Positions 8,945 through 17,791 of a DNA stretch of 64,000 nt are shown piece after piece. The translations under genes and the position numbers were made by a program. Numbering within the stretch: position 1 is the first letter of the stretch; each line of letters begins with the position of its first letter. Origin of the DNA: Alphaproteobacteria bacterium HGW-Alphaproteobacteria-18 (GTDB taxonomy: Bacteria > Pseudomonadota > Alphaproteobacteria > Caulobacterales > Hyphomonadaceae); assembly GCA_002841155.1 (NCBI GenBank), contig PHEH01000012.1, positions 26,795 through 90,794 on the forward strand. The letters run 5' to 3'. The notes below the pieces were generated by a model, which was given only the letters and a program-made list of their open reading frames with translations, was not told where the DNA came from and made no database searches.

Positions 8945-9709
8945 TCAGCAGGAAACGCCGCCGTCCACCAGGATGGTCTGCCCGGTAATCATGCGTGCGC
9001 CATCCGACAGCAGGAAGCGCACCAGATTGGTCACGTCTTCGTCTTCGGCCAGCATGCCCAGCGGCGTGCGATTGACGATCTGGTTCAGTTGAACCGGTGT
9101 GAGTACGGACGACATTTCCGTCAGTACATACCCCGGCGCCACCGAGTTCACGGTAATCTTGCGGCGGCCAAGTTCGCGCGCCAGCGCGCGGGTAAGGCCG
9201 TCCATGCCGGCCTTCGAGGCCGAATAGGCCGTCATGCCGTTATAGCCGCGGCTGCCGATGATGGATGAGATGTTGATGATACGCCCGCCCTTGTTGGCGC
9301 GCAGCATATATTCTGAGGCAGCGCGGGCCACCTGAATGGCGCCGAACAGGTTCACCTTGAGGATCTTTTCGGTCTCACGGTTTGGGAAGGAGGCGAGAAT
9401 ACCCGTCTGTGCGACGCCGGCATTGTTAACGAGGCCCCACAGCGTGTCCTTGCCTGCCCACTCGACAGCCGCATTGACGAACGCATCCACCTGATCGGCC
9501 TCGCCCACTTCGCAGCGGCTCCAGAAGAAACGCGACCCGTATTCAGGATGCGCCGCCAGCGCTTCGATGTTGGCAGACTTCGATCGCGAACATGTCGAGA
9601 TGCGATAGCCATCGGCCAGCAGGCTTTCAATCATGGCTGCGCCGAGACCCCGGCTACCGCCGGTCACGATCACATGGCGCGAATTGAGGAGGGGGACGGA
9701 GCCAGTCAT
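8945..9709 (-). CDS. SDR family oxidoreductase (FabG-like), last gene of the acyl-transfer operon
   Basis: A 254-residue classical short-chain dehydrogenase. The TGGSRGLG cofactor motif begins at residue 16, NNAG is near 95, serines of NISSI are near 148, and the catalytic YSASK has Y162 and K166. Proteins with this pattern reduce 3-oxoacyl-ACP/CoA or oxidise hydroxy groups. I chose ATG 9709, four bases after the stop of the ligase gene and preceded by AAAGG; a longer in-frame start at 9751 would lie inside the ligase gene. Coupling to a carrier protein and an acyl-activating enzyme suggests it modifies the carrier-bound acyl group. Confidence 0.85.
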   Translation of the reverse strand: MTGSVPLLNSRHVIVTGGSRGLGAAMIESLLADGYRISTCSRSKSANIEALAAHPEYGSRFFWSRCEVGEADQVDAFVNAAVEWAGKDTLWGLVNNAGVAQTGILASFPNRETEKILKVNLFGAIQVARAASEYMLRANKGGRIINISSIIGSRGYNGMTAYSASKAGMDGLTRALARELGRRKITVNSVAPGYVLTEMSSVLTPVQLNQIVNRTPLGMLAEDEDVTNLVRFLLSDGARMITGQTILVDGGVSC

Positions 9710-9713
9710 GTTC

Positions 9714-11012
9714 TTAGCCTTTCTTGCCGGATTCGCGCACGGCGATGGCATCCACCACCTTGAAAGCGCGCGGCACCTGATATTGAGCGAGGTTTTCGCG
9801 GCAGGCCGCCAGAATAGCGCTGCGTGTTTCGGCAGGGTCGAGCCCTGGCTCGATCACCACATCGGCAGCGACAAGCTGGCCGCTGATCGGGTTGGCCACG
9901 CCAAATACATGCGCTTCCACCACGCCGGGTTGTTTCAGGAGGAACTGTTCTACCATCAGCGGGTAAACCTTGGAGCCCGCTACATTGATCGTGCTGTCGT
10001 CCCGGCCAACGATGAAGGCGCGGTCGCCGCGGATTTCCACGCGGTCGGCTGTCGCCAGCCAGCCATCGTCGAGGCGGGGCTGGGCGGTGTCGGAAACATA
10101 GCCGCCCATCGCATTGGGCGTGCGGATATGCAGGAACCCGTCGTGCACGCGCATCGTTACGCCCTGGGTTTCGGTGTTCAGCCATTCGGCGGGGAAGCCT
10201 TCGCGGCCGTCGTGTACGGAGAATACGACGCCTGCCTCGGTCGAGGCGTAGATGTGCGTAACCCGTGCATCGGGGAATGCCTTCCTGATCCGGTCCAGCG
10301 TGGACTGGTCAGCCGCTTCGCCGCCCAGTGTGATCTGGCGCAGGTTGAGGTCGCCGGGACGCACCACCATGAGGAAAGCGCGCCAGAAAGTCGGCGTGGC
10401 AGAAATCTGGGTAACGCCATTGGCTTTCGCAGCTTCCAGAAAGCCCGCAGGCGTGCGTTCTTCGGGCGCCACGACAACGCCGCGCCCAACCACGGCCGTC
10501 AGCTGCACCTGCACGCCGGCAAAGCCGGTCGGCTGATAGGTCATCAGCCATTTGGCACCGCGATTGCCTGGATGCATGGCCGCTTTGGCGCGACTCATGA
10601 GGGCGTTCAGGCTGTGGGAAGCAATCTTAGGCGCGCCGGTCGTGCCTGATGTCATCATGAAGATGCAGGCAGTCGCAGCGTCAGAAGGTGTCTCGCCGGT
10701 GAGTTTGTCGTCGGCAGATACGATCATCTGCACGCCGAACTTCTTCACCACAGCGTCGATATGCGCCTCGGGAAGGTTGGTGTGTGCAATGAAGAGGTCG
10801 GCGCCTGTGCGGCTGGCCGCATCAATGGCACGGAGAATATGGAAGGGATCGTCAGACCGCACCATCAGGCGCGAGATGCCCGCTCCGCCCATCGCTGCCA
10901 CCAATGAGTTCGCAGCGCGCGCAAGATCGCCGCGGCTGAGGGTATCGCGGGCATGAGCGATAAGCGGTGTGGGGTCACCCGCATCGAGTCCGAAGGCGCC
11001 GGTGGGGATCAT
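9714..11012 (-). CDS. AMP-forming acyl/aryl adenylating enzyme, DltA-like role
   Basis: A 432-residue adenylation enzyme, shorter than usual at the N-terminus. The phosphate-binding loop TSGTTGAPK lies at residues 121-129 and the A5 motif reads YASTEAG. The region from GWLATADRVEIRGD to the GRDDSTINVAGSKVYP segment matches motifs A7-A8. The protein ends at ESGKKG, so the catalytic A10 lysine is close to the C-terminus. It probably activates an acid and loads it onto the carrier protein encoded just upstream, whose stop overlaps this start (ATGA). The substrate is not evident; there is no close resemblance to D-alanine activating DltA beyond the general fold. Confidence 0.8.
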   Translation of the reverse strand: MIPTGAFGLDAGDPTPLIAHARDTLSRGDLARAANSLVAAMGGAGISRLMVRSDDPFHILRAIDAASRTGADLFIAHTNLPEAHIDAVVKKFGVQMIVSADDKLTGETPSDAATACIFMMTSGTTGAPKIASHSLNALMSRAKAAMHPGNRGAKWLMTYQPTGFAGVQVQLTAVVGRGVVVAPEERTPAGFLEAAKANGVTQISATPTFWRAFLMVVRPGDLNLRQITLGGEAADQSTLDRIRKAFPDARVTHIYASTEAGVVFSVHDGREGFPAEWLNTETQGVTMRVHDGFLHIRTPNAMGGYVSDTAQPRLDDGWLATADRVEIRGDRAFIVGRDDSTINVAGSKVYPLMVEQFLLKQPGVVEAHVFGVANPISGQLVAADVVIEPGLDPAETRSAILAACRENLAQYQVPRAFKVVDAIAVRESGKKG

Positions 11013-11254
11013 TTTGCGTAGAGCTTCGCAAGTTCACCCACAGTGCGGAATTCGATGAAGCCTTCGGCAAAGGGATCATGTCCGACCACATCTTCCAGCT
11101 CGCGCACCAGCATGGCGAGGTCGAGCGAGTCGATGCTGATCGCGCCGCCAAGCAGTTCTGTATTCGGCTCAATGGTCGCGGCTTTCACGCCTTTGTCTTC
11201 CAGCATGCGCTGAACGATGGACGTGATCTGTTCGAGAACCTGTGCTTCGGTCAT
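11009..11254 (-). CDS. Acyl carrier protein, DltC-like role
   Basis: An 81-residue carrier protein. The phosphopantetheine attachment site is ISIDSLDLA with S43, in the usual place at the start of helix 2. The acidic helices and length fit ACP or DltC. It lies between the SGNH gene and the adenylating ligase and overlaps the latter by four bases, so it is probably a dedicated carrier and not the fatty acid AcpP. A stand-alone phosphopantetheinyl transferase gene at 37075 could supply the prosthetic group. Confidence 0.9.
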   Translation of the reverse strand: MTEAQVLEQITSIVQRMLEDKGVKAATIEPNTELLGGAISIDSLDLAMLVRELEDVVGHDPFAEGFIEFRTVGELAKLYAK

Positions 11255-11277
11255 GGGTGTGTCTCCTTGATAGATGG

Positions 11278-12339
11278 TCAGGGTTGGCTGTCGCAGAGTG
11301 CGTCATCGCCAAATTGGGTGAGAATGTCATCAGCCAGCATCTGAGAACGGATCGGACGCCCGTTTTCATTGAGGTGATAAACGGTGTCGAAATGCAGCTT
11401 CTTGTCGAAACGGAAGCCGCTTGCGGGGCGCGGGATCAGGAACTCCGGCACGGCAGCCATCTCGGCATTCAGCCGGTCGATCTCCTTGCTGTGGCGATCA
11501 TAGAAATCATCCATCAGGGGCGTCCAGGAAATCATCACGCGTACGCCGCGCGCATTCATGTCACGAACGAACTGCTGCATCATCGGAATGACTTCCTGAT
11601 CCATCGGGATGCTTGAGATGTCCATTGCATCAATCTGCTCATGCGGCCAGGTAATGCCCACATGGCCGGTAAGGTCGCCATTGCGTGAGAAATTGCGTGC
11701 GCTCTCGATCTCGAGGATATCAACTTCGGTCCACGGCTCGTCCTGATCGGCGCCCAGCATATAGGAGAAGTTGTCGTAGCCTTCGCCCATCAGGCGGAGC
11801 ACTTTTTGCTGGGCAATGAAAGGAATCCGGCTGAGGGCCGACACTTTCTGCCGGGGTGTCAGGAATTTGAATGCGCGCGGATTTGCCTTGGAGACCATCA
11901 ACAGGTCGGTATTCGTTCCGTTTACGGATTTGTAGAAGCTGTCATACTCCCAGGCGATGACGACGATGTCGCCCTGCTTGAGATAGGGCTTCACTTCTTC
12001 CAGCATGAAGCGCACGCCGAAATAGCCATTCATGCCCATATTTATGACCGGGCAATGGGTGGCCGTTTCAATGATCGTGCTGTCGGTCCCGTAGGAAACG
12101 TTGGAACCACCCACGAGTACGATCTTCTTTGGAACATCGATGGCCAGCAGGTCGTGCTTCAGATTGGAGGCTTCGGCATAGTCGCCATCATCGGGAACAA
12201 GAACGGCAATGGCCGCGGTTGTCGCAAACACAGCCGCGAGCAGGAGAGCGACCGGCAGGAAAAACCCGATCACGCTGAAGCGGCTGGCCTTCGCCTTGCC
12301 GGCTTCCGTCTGCTGAGGGGGAGGAGTGGCGGTGTCCAT
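11278..12339 (-). CDS. Membrane-anchored SGNH-like protein, DltD/AlgJ-like role
   Basis: A 353-residue protein with one N-terminal membrane helix (about residues 22-46) and an extracytoplasmic domain. Block I of the SGNH fold is seen in VLVGGSNVSYG (serine of GGSN). The final block has DTVYHLNENG (Asp-x-x-x-His), as in DltD, AlgJ and similar MBOAT partners. Such proteins transfer acyl groups from the MBOAT channel to a surface polymer. It starts one base after the MBOAT stop and is followed 23 bases later by the carrier protein gene, so the order is dltB, dltD, dltC, dltA-like. Confidence 0.8.
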   Translation of the reverse strand: MDTATPPPQQTEAGKAKASRFSVIGFFLPVALLLAAVFATTAAIAVLVPDDGDYAEASNLKHDLLAIDVPKKIVLVGGSNVSYGTDSTIIETATHCPVINMGMNGYFGVRFMLEEVKPYLKQGDIVVIAWEYDSFYKSVNGTNTDLLMVSKANPRAFKFLTPRQKVSALSRIPFIAQQKVLRLMGEGYDNFSYMLGADQDEPWTEVDILEIESARNFSRNGDLTGHVGITWPHEQIDAMDISSIPMDQEVIPMMQQFVRDMNARGVRVMISWTPLMDDFYDRHSKEIDRLNAEMAAVPEFLIPRPASGFRFDKKLHFDTVYHLNENGRPIRSQMLADDILTQFGDDALCDSQP

Positions 12340-12340
12340 G

Positions 12341-13810
12341 TCAGAACCTGAAGTAGATGAAGGCTATTTGTGATCCATAGAAGGCGCCGAGCAGGACAAC
12401 GGTGAGTGAGCCCACATAATAGAGGCTCCAGCGCATCCAGACCGGCCGGCTGTCTATGGCCTGGCGCATGTTGATCCGCCCCTGTAGCACTTCAGCGCCC
12501 ATCACCACGGCAATGCCGATCAGCACTAGGAAGAACTCGTTCCGGTTTGCGCCAACCACCGACAGAAGATTGTTCTTCAAGTCGCCCCAGCCGGTGCCGA
12601 GGCTGCCCACCATATGCAGCGCGTCGTCCATCGTCTGTGCGCGGAAGAATATGTAGGCAAAGCAGACCAGTGAGAAGGTCACGGAGATCTTTAGCGCCCG
12701 GTAAAAGTTTGGTCGGTCATTCAGCTTCACCGCGCGGGCAAAATTGTTCCAGCGTTTCTGAAGCAGCAGCGACACCACGATATACCCGCCATGCAGTGCT
12801 CCCCAGACGACATAGGTCCATGCTGCCCCGTGCCAAAGGCCGCTCACCACGAAGGTGATGAACATGGCATAGAGCATAAGGTTGAACAGCTTGATCTTGA
12901 AAGTCTTCTGACGCGTCAACGGCGTGTAGATGTAATCGGTCAGCCACGAGGTCAGCGAGATGTGCCAGCGCTTCCAGAAATCCTGGATGGAGGTGGCAAA
13001 ATAGGGCCGGTTGAAGTTTTGCGTCAGCCGGTATCCGAAGATCAGGCCTATGCCGAGCGCAATGTCGGTATAGCCGGAGAAGTCGCAATAAAGCTGGAAG
13101 GCATAAAGCCAGGTTGCAAAGGCAATCTGCACACCATTGGCTGCGTCTGGATTATCATAGATCGCATTCACAAAGGGCGCGATGCGGTCGGCCACGAACA
13201 CCTTCTTGAACACGCCCCACAGGATCAGCTGAAGGCCCAACATGGCTTGTGTCCGGTCAAACGCCGGATGGGCATGGATTTGCGGCAGCAGGTTCTTCGC
13301 CCGTTCAATCGGGCCGGCCACCAGCTTGGGGAAGAAGGTCACATACAGCGCAAAGGCACCAAACTCGCGCTCTGCCTTCTGCTGGCCGCGGAAGATGTCG
13401 ACCAGATAGGAGATCAGCTGGAATGTGTAGAAGGAGATGCCGATTGGCAGCAGCCATTGCAGCTCCGCAACGGGATACTCAACATTCGCCAGCCCGAAGA
13501 TCGAGCGCAGCGTTTCGTTCAGGAAGGGTGTGTATTTGAAAACAACGAGGTTCGCCGTCAGCAGCACGACACCTAGCGCCATGATCTTCTGCTTGGTTTT
13601 CTTGTCTGGCGCCGCCTCAATCCGCTTGCCCAGCCAGAAGGATAGGCCTGTCGCCGCGAGGATCTGGACCAGGAAAATCGGCTCGGCGAGGCCGTAGAAG
13701 AACAAGCTGGCCGCCAACAGCCAGATCCATCGCGCGCGCACCGGCAGCAGGAAGTGAACAACCGTCACAGCCAGCAGAAAAATCACAAACTGCGTCGAAA
13801 TGAACGCCAC
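12341..13810 (-). CDS. MBOAT family O-acyltransferase, DltB/AlgI-like
   Basis: A 489-residue polytopic membrane protein of the membrane-bound O-acyltransferase family. The catalytic histidine is probably H327 in VVSGLWHGAAWTYVVWG; the DFWKRWHISLTSWL segment near residue 280 and PxxxAGPIER near 162-170 are typical of AlgI/DltB. It would pass an acyl group from a cytoplasmic thioester to the periplasmic side. It is the first gene of a five-gene minus-strand operon. The GTG start has GGTGGGG upstream. Confidence 0.92.
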   Translation of the reverse strand: MAFISTQFVIFLLAVTVVHFLLPVRARWIWLLAASLFFYGLAEPIFLVQILAATGLSFWLGKRIEAAPDKKTKQKIMALGVVLLTANLVVFKYTPFLNETLRSIFGLANVEYPVAELQWLLPIGISFYTFQLISYLVDIFRGQQKAEREFGAFALYVTFFPKLVAGPIERAKNLLPQIHAHPAFDRTQAMLGLQLILWGVFKKVFVADRIAPFVNAIYDNPDAANGVQIAFATWLYAFQLYCDFSGYTDIALGIGLIFGYRLTQNFNRPYFATSIQDFWKRWHISLTSWLTDYIYTPLTRQKTFKIKLFNLMLYAMFITFVVSGLWHGAAWTYVVWGALHGGYIVVSLLLQKRWNNFARAVKLNDRPNFYRALKISVTFSLVCFAYIFFRAQTMDDALHMVGSLGTGWGDLKNNLLSVVGANRNEFFLVLIGIAVVMGAEVLQGRINMRQAIDSRPVWMRWSLYYVGSLTVVLLGAFYGSQIAFIYFRF

Positions 13811-13846
13811 AGCGGCCCCACCCTTATTCTACAATATTACAAAGGC

Positions 13847-13863
13847 GGCGCTGAAGAGGCGCC
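13847..13863 (-). terminator. Possible weak terminator after gtrA
   Basis: GGCGC and GCGCC flank a seven-base loop and are followed on the minus strand by GCCTTTGT. The stem is short and the T-run poor. It could partly separate the ubiA-gtrA unit from the MBOAT operon. Confidence 0.3.
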
Positions 13864-13962
13864 CCCCAAGGTCCCTTGCAAGTCCAGTGCCGCAAAAGCG
13901 GGGTACTGACAATCATATTCCAAGGCCCCCAGCCGTTGCGGCTGCGTCTGACCAATTCTGCC

Positions 13963-14361
13963 TCATCGGAAGGTGAACAGCTTGTGCCCGAAAAAGTTAA
14001 CCACAGCGCCGATTCCGATCGCCGCCAGATGTGACGCGCCGGGCGCGTAATGCCTGTAGGCTTCTGGCCACCAAGGCCCACTGCTCAGTACAAGGGCGCT
14101 GAGAACCGTGACCACTCCGGCGACAATGTTGACGCCGATAAAGTCGCGGATCTGTAGCCAGAGTGGCCGGGTAGAACCTTGAAACACCAGACTGCGATAG
14201 AGGATAAAGCCTGCGACCATGCCGATCACCGTCGCAGCCGTCACGGCGGCCGCGTAGGTCATGAACATCGACAGGGGAAACCGCACGATCCAGTTCAGGA
14301 ACGCTGCGGACCCACCCGCCAGCAGGAACCTGATGCGTTCGTCCCTCAGCAATTCGGTCAA
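13963..14361 (-). CDS. GtrA family membrane protein
   Basis: A 132-residue protein with four predicted membrane helices, ending AIGIGAVVNFFGHKLFTFR, which is characteristic of GtrA. Family members are thought to help move or recruit polyprenyl-phosphate-linked sugars at the inner membrane. I chose the TTG at 14361: it overlaps the TGA of the HAD-UbiA gene as TTGA and gives the usual family length. A longer in-frame frame starting at 14424 would overlap the upstream gene by 67 bases. Confidence 0.82.
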   Translation of the reverse strand: MTELLRDERIRFLLAGGSAAFLNWIVRFPLSMFMTYAAAVTAATVIGMVAGFILYRSLVFQGSTRPLWLQIRDFIGVNIVAGVVTVLSALVLSSGPWWPEAYRHYAPGASHLAAIGIGAVVNFFGHKLFTFR

Positions 14362-15833
14362 AGCGGCACCCCGAACCAGGCGAGGAAGAAGCAGACACCG
14401 CCCAGTGCCGCATAGGCAAGGCACACCCTGTCTTTGACCACGAACACCACCGGGTCGTCATCCAGATCGCCGCGCTGGCACACCACCCATATGCGGCTGG
14501 AGATCAGGAAGATCAGCGGCGGCAACGCCCACAGCCAGTCACCCACCTTGATGAAGCTTTGCTGGTGCGCGTCCTCAATGATGTAGAGTACCATGATAAT
14601 CACGGCGGCAATTGAACTCGAAATTCCGGCGGCCAACACGAGCGGCAGGTCGGACGCGCGATAACCTCGGCCGTTTACCCAGTCACCGCCCTTTTCGATC
14701 ACGCGGGCAATCTCCGTATGGCGTTTCGCAAAGGCCAGCGAGGTGAAGAAGAACATCGCGAAGACGAACAGCCAAGGCGAAGGTTCAGCGGCGACCGCGA
14801 CCATGCCGACCACGAGCCGGAGAGTGAAAAGGCTGGCGAGGGTGAATGCGTCATGGATCACCTTGCGTTTCAGCCACAACGAATAGGTGAGGGTGACGAC
14901 CACATAGATCAGTACCCATTGCAGCACGGCCAGCCCCGCCATCAGCGCAAGCGCCAGTCCGGCTACAAAGCAGATCAGCGCGCCAAGGATACCGGCCGGC
15001 AGCGACAGGGCGCCGCTGGCAAACGGACGGCGCCTCTTCGACCAGTGCTGGCGGTCGTCCTGTAGATCCCAGATGTCGTTGAACACATAGGTCGCAGACG
15101 CCGTGAGCGAGAGGGCAAAGAAGGCGAGAGTCAGCGGAAGGATGGTCGACGGATCGATGATCTTGCCTGAAAGCACTGCCGGTACGACCACCAGAACGTT
15201 CTTGGCCCATTGGTGCGGACGTAGGCATTTGATGAATGCCTTGAACACCGCAGGGCGCGGAAGCACCTGAATCACATTGGCAGTTTTGCGCGCCTTGCTG
15301 ACGGTTCCGCGGGAAGCGCCCACCAGGATGGCGTTGCGGGCGCGCTTCCAGACCTCCAGATCGGCCCGGCTGTCGCCTGCATAGTCGAAGCCTCCGGGGA
15401 AACGCTTCACCAGCGCTTCGGCTTTCGTCTTGCCCTTGAGGTTCACACCGGTTTCGGTTGCCAGAAATTCGGAGATAAACGGGAACTTTTCCAGGAACAG
15501 CTTTGCCGTTTCGGCATGTGCAGCTGTGGCCAGAACAATCTTCCGGCCTTTTTCAGCCTCCTGCTGTGCCAGCGCGACCATCTCCTCGTTGATGGGCAGG
15601 AGTTCCGGGTTCAGCGGCACGGCGGCGGCAAGCCGCTCCTTCAGCGTCACCCGGCCCGCCATAACCCAGCCAACCAGCTTGAAAATCGCAAAGGGGTTGC
15701 GGCGCACAAAGGCCAGCGCCTGCTCAATGAGGGAATCGGTGCGTATCAGCGTGCCATCCAGGTCCAGGACCAGCGGAACGGGATCTGTCCCATCCAAGGG
15801 AGTGTTTGTCTTAGAGGTGCCGCTATCGATCAT
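14358..15833 (-). CDS. HAD hydrolase-UbiA prenyltransferase fusion
   Basis: A 491-residue fusion. The N-terminal 200 residues are a HAD phosphatase with DLDGT (D24, D26) and the GDSRADLEVW motif. The C-terminal 290 residues are a UbiA transferase with the first aspartate-rich motif in NDIWDLQDDRQH and about eight helices. UbiA proteins of this group resemble decaprenyl-phosphate 5-phosphoribosyltransferase; the fused phosphatase could remove the 5-phosphate and give polyprenyl-phosphate-pentose. I chose ATG 15833, which has AGGAAG upstream. It is coupled to gtrA. With the GT-C and GT87 genes nearby it suggests a lipid-linked sugar donor for periplasmic glycosylation. Confidence 0.85.
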   Translation of the reverse strand: MIDSGTSKTNTPLDGTDPVPLVLDLDGTLIRTDSLIEQALAFVRRNPFAIFKLVGWVMAGRVTLKERLAAAVPLNPELLPINEEMVALAQQEAEKGRKIVLATAAHAETAKLFLEKFPFISEFLATETGVNLKGKTKAEALVKRFPGGFDYAGDSRADLEVWKRARNAILVGASRGTVSKARKTANVIQVLPRPAVFKAFIKCLRPHQWAKNVLVVVPAVLSGKIIDPSTILPLTLAFFALSLTASATYVFNDIWDLQDDRQHWSKRRRPFASGALSLPAGILGALICFVAGLALALMAGLAVLQWVLIYVVVTLTYSLWLKRKVIHDAFTLASLFTLRLVVGMVAVAAEPSPWLFVFAMFFFTSLAFAKRHTEIARVIEKGGDWVNGRGYRASDLPLVLAAGISSSIAAVIIMVLYIIEDAHQQSFIKVGDWLWALPPLIFLISSRIWVVCQRGDLDDDPVVFVVKDRVCLAYAALGGVCFFLAWFGVPL

Positions 15834-16364
15834 GGCTCTGTCATCTTCCTGGACGTATATTTGCTGGCGCCGCAACGGGGTATGTCCGTGCCGGACGGCT
15901 GGCCCCTAAGGTTGCACAAAACGCATAAAACAAGGTGAATACGGGTGATTGCCTCGGGTAAACTGTGGCAGCGACCCGGAAGGGCGAGAAGTGTGCACTG
16001 GTCGAGAGCGCAAGGCGCAGCTGCTGTTCTGAAAGCATTGTTCACCTGCTCTGCTTCTTGCCCGTCCTGTCCCTCGGTCCCCGCGGGCAGCGGAAATCCC
16101 GGTCTGTCAGAGCAATTAATGTGCCAGCCGGGGCAGGGGATTAAGCATTCGCCAGAGAAATCCGGTTCATCGCCCCCGGAATGCCGCAGCATCAGCCTTC
16201 GGGGCGTCTTCCCCGGCGTCATAATCAGGCACTGCATATCCCGTTAAGCTGGCGTGGACAGGGCCTTGTGGCTGTGACATAAGCCGCCGCTTCAGGCAGG
16301 ATCAGCAGGCTCCGGGTGCGCATCTGGCGTGCGCCGCGCCGCCCAATAGACGGAAGAATGTCCC
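15834..16364. other. Divergent intergenic region before tig, no gene recognised
   Basis: These 531 bases hold the divergent promoters of the HAD-UbiA gene and of tig. Open frames on both strands (for example 15945-16247) lack a ribosome binding site and have unnatural composition, so I do not call them. No tRNA, riboswitch or strong hairpin was seen. Confidence 0.5.
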
Positions 16365-17702
16365 ATGGAAGTGACACAGACCAAGGCAGAAGGTCTTAGC
16401 CGCACCTTTGCGGTCAAGGTGCCGGTCAGCGAGTTGCAGGCGAAACTCGATGCGCGCATCGAGGAAGTCCGCCCGCAAATGCGCCTCAAGGGCTTCCGCC
16501 CTGGCAAGGTGCCAGCCGCTCACGTGCGCAAGATGTACGGCCGCGATCTCATGGGCGAAGTGATCGACAAGCTGGTCAACGAGACCAACCAGAAGGCCCT
16601 CGAGGAAAACTCGCTGCGCCCCGCTGGCCAGCCGAATGTCGACATGCAGGCCGACATCGAAAAAGTCGTCACCGGCCAGGAAGACCTCTCCTACCAGATG
16701 CACGTCGATGTGATGCCGGAGTTCACCCCGGTGGATGTCGCCACGCTGACCATCGAGCGTCCGGTTGCCGAGATCGCCGATGAGCAGATCGACGAAGCCC
16801 TCAAGCGTATCGCCGACCAGAACATGAAATACGAGCCCCGTGCGGAAGGCGAAGCCTCCCAGGACGGCGACGCCGTGATCGTCGACTTTGTCGGCAAGAT
16901 CGATGATGAAGCCTTCGAAGGTGGCTCGGCTGAGCAGCAGTCGGTCGTCATTGGCGCCAACCGCTTCATCCCCGGCTTCGAAGAGCAGTTGCTCGGTGTG
17001 AAGCCTGGCGAAGAAAAAGAACTCAACGTTTCCTTCCCGGACGACTACCCGGCGGCCAACCTCGCCGGCAAGGCAGCCGTGTTCGAAACCAAAGTCCATG
17101 AAGTCCGCGCGCCGCAGACGCCTGAGATCGACGATGAATTCGCCAAGGGTCTCGGCCTCGAAAGCCTGGAACAGCTGCGCGGTCTGGTCAAAGACCAGCT
17201 GGCGAACGAGCACAATGCCGCCTCGCGTTCCAAGGCGAAACGCGACCTGCTCGACAAGCTCGACGCGGCGCATGACTTCGACCTGCCGCCCGGCATGGTC
17301 AATCAGGAGTTCGAGCAGATCTGGCAACAGCTGCAGCGCGAAATGGATGCCGGCCGCGTTTCCGATGAGGAAAAAGCCAAACCGGAAGACGACCTGCGCG
17401 CCGAATACCGCAAGATCGCCGAGCGCCGCGTGCGCCTCGGCCTCGTGCTGGCAGAAGTCGGCCGCCTCGCCGATGTGCGCATTTCCGAAGCGGAAGTGAA
17501 CCAGGCCCTCATCCGTGAAGCCCGCCAGTATCCGGGCCAGGAACGTGAAGTTGTCCAGTTCTTCCAGAAGAACCCCGGCGCCATGGCGCAGCTCCGCGCC
17601 CCGATCTACGAGGATAAAGTCGTCGATCACATCCTCGACACGGCAAAGGTTGAGGAAAAGACCGTCACCCGCGAAGAACTTTTCGCCGAAGACGAAGAGT
17701 AA
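16365..17702 (+). CDS. tig: Trigger factor, ribosome-associated chaperone and peptidyl-prolyl isomerase
   Basis: A 445-residue protein with all three trigger factor domains. The ribosome-binding tail carries the GFRPGKVP signature (residues 44-51). The FKBP-type isomerase domain follows at about 150-240 (DGDAVIVDFVGKIDD, FPDDYPAANLAGKAAVF). The rest is the helical chaperone arms. Length is normal. It binds the ribosome near the exit tunnel and shields nascent chains. In many bacteria clpP-clpX follows tig, but here a strong terminator and a DUF2336 gene follow. Confidence 0.97.
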   Translation: MEVTQTKAEGLSRTFAVKVPVSELQAKLDARIEEVRPQMRLKGFRPGKVPAAHVRKMYGRDLMGEVIDKLVNETNQKALEENSLRPAGQPNVDMQADIEKVVTGQEDLSYQMHVDVMPEFTPVDVATLTIERPVAEIADEQIDEALKRIADQNMKYEPRAEGEASQDGDAVIVDFVGKIDDEAFEGGSAEQQSVVIGANRFIPGFEEQLLGVKPGEEKELNVSFPDDYPAANLAGKAAVFETKVHEVRAPQTPEIDDEFAKGLGLESLEQLRGLVKDQLANEHNAASRSKAKRDLLDKLDAAHDFDLPPGMVNQEFEQIWQQLQREMDAGRVSDEEKAKPEDDLRAEYRKIAERRVRLGLVLAEVGRLADVRISEAEVNQALIREARQYPGQEREVVQFFQKNPGAMAQLRAPIYEDKVVDHILDTAKVEEKTVTREELFAEDEE

Positions 17703-17727
17703 GTCTTTTCCTTACAAGGCATTCCAA

Positions 17728-17762
17728 GCCGGCCGGTCGAAAGACCGGCCGGTTTTGTTTTG
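17728..17762 (+). terminator. Intrinsic terminator of tig
   Basis: CCGGCCGGTC (17730-17739), loop GAAA, and GACCGGCCGG (17744-17753) form a perfect ten-pair GNRA-type hairpin followed by TTTTGTTTT. Confidence 0.95.
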
Positions 17763-17791
17763 GCGGGGTTCTTTCCGTCCGGTCATTTTGG

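Noticed and set aside
15945..16247. Possible small protein of 100 residues upstream of tig
   Set aside because: No ribosome binding site, odd composition rich in Ser/Cys/Pro, and no conserved pattern.
16302..17630. Minus-strand open frame opposite tig
   Set aside because: tig is certain on the plus strand; the opposite frame has low-complexity shadow composition.
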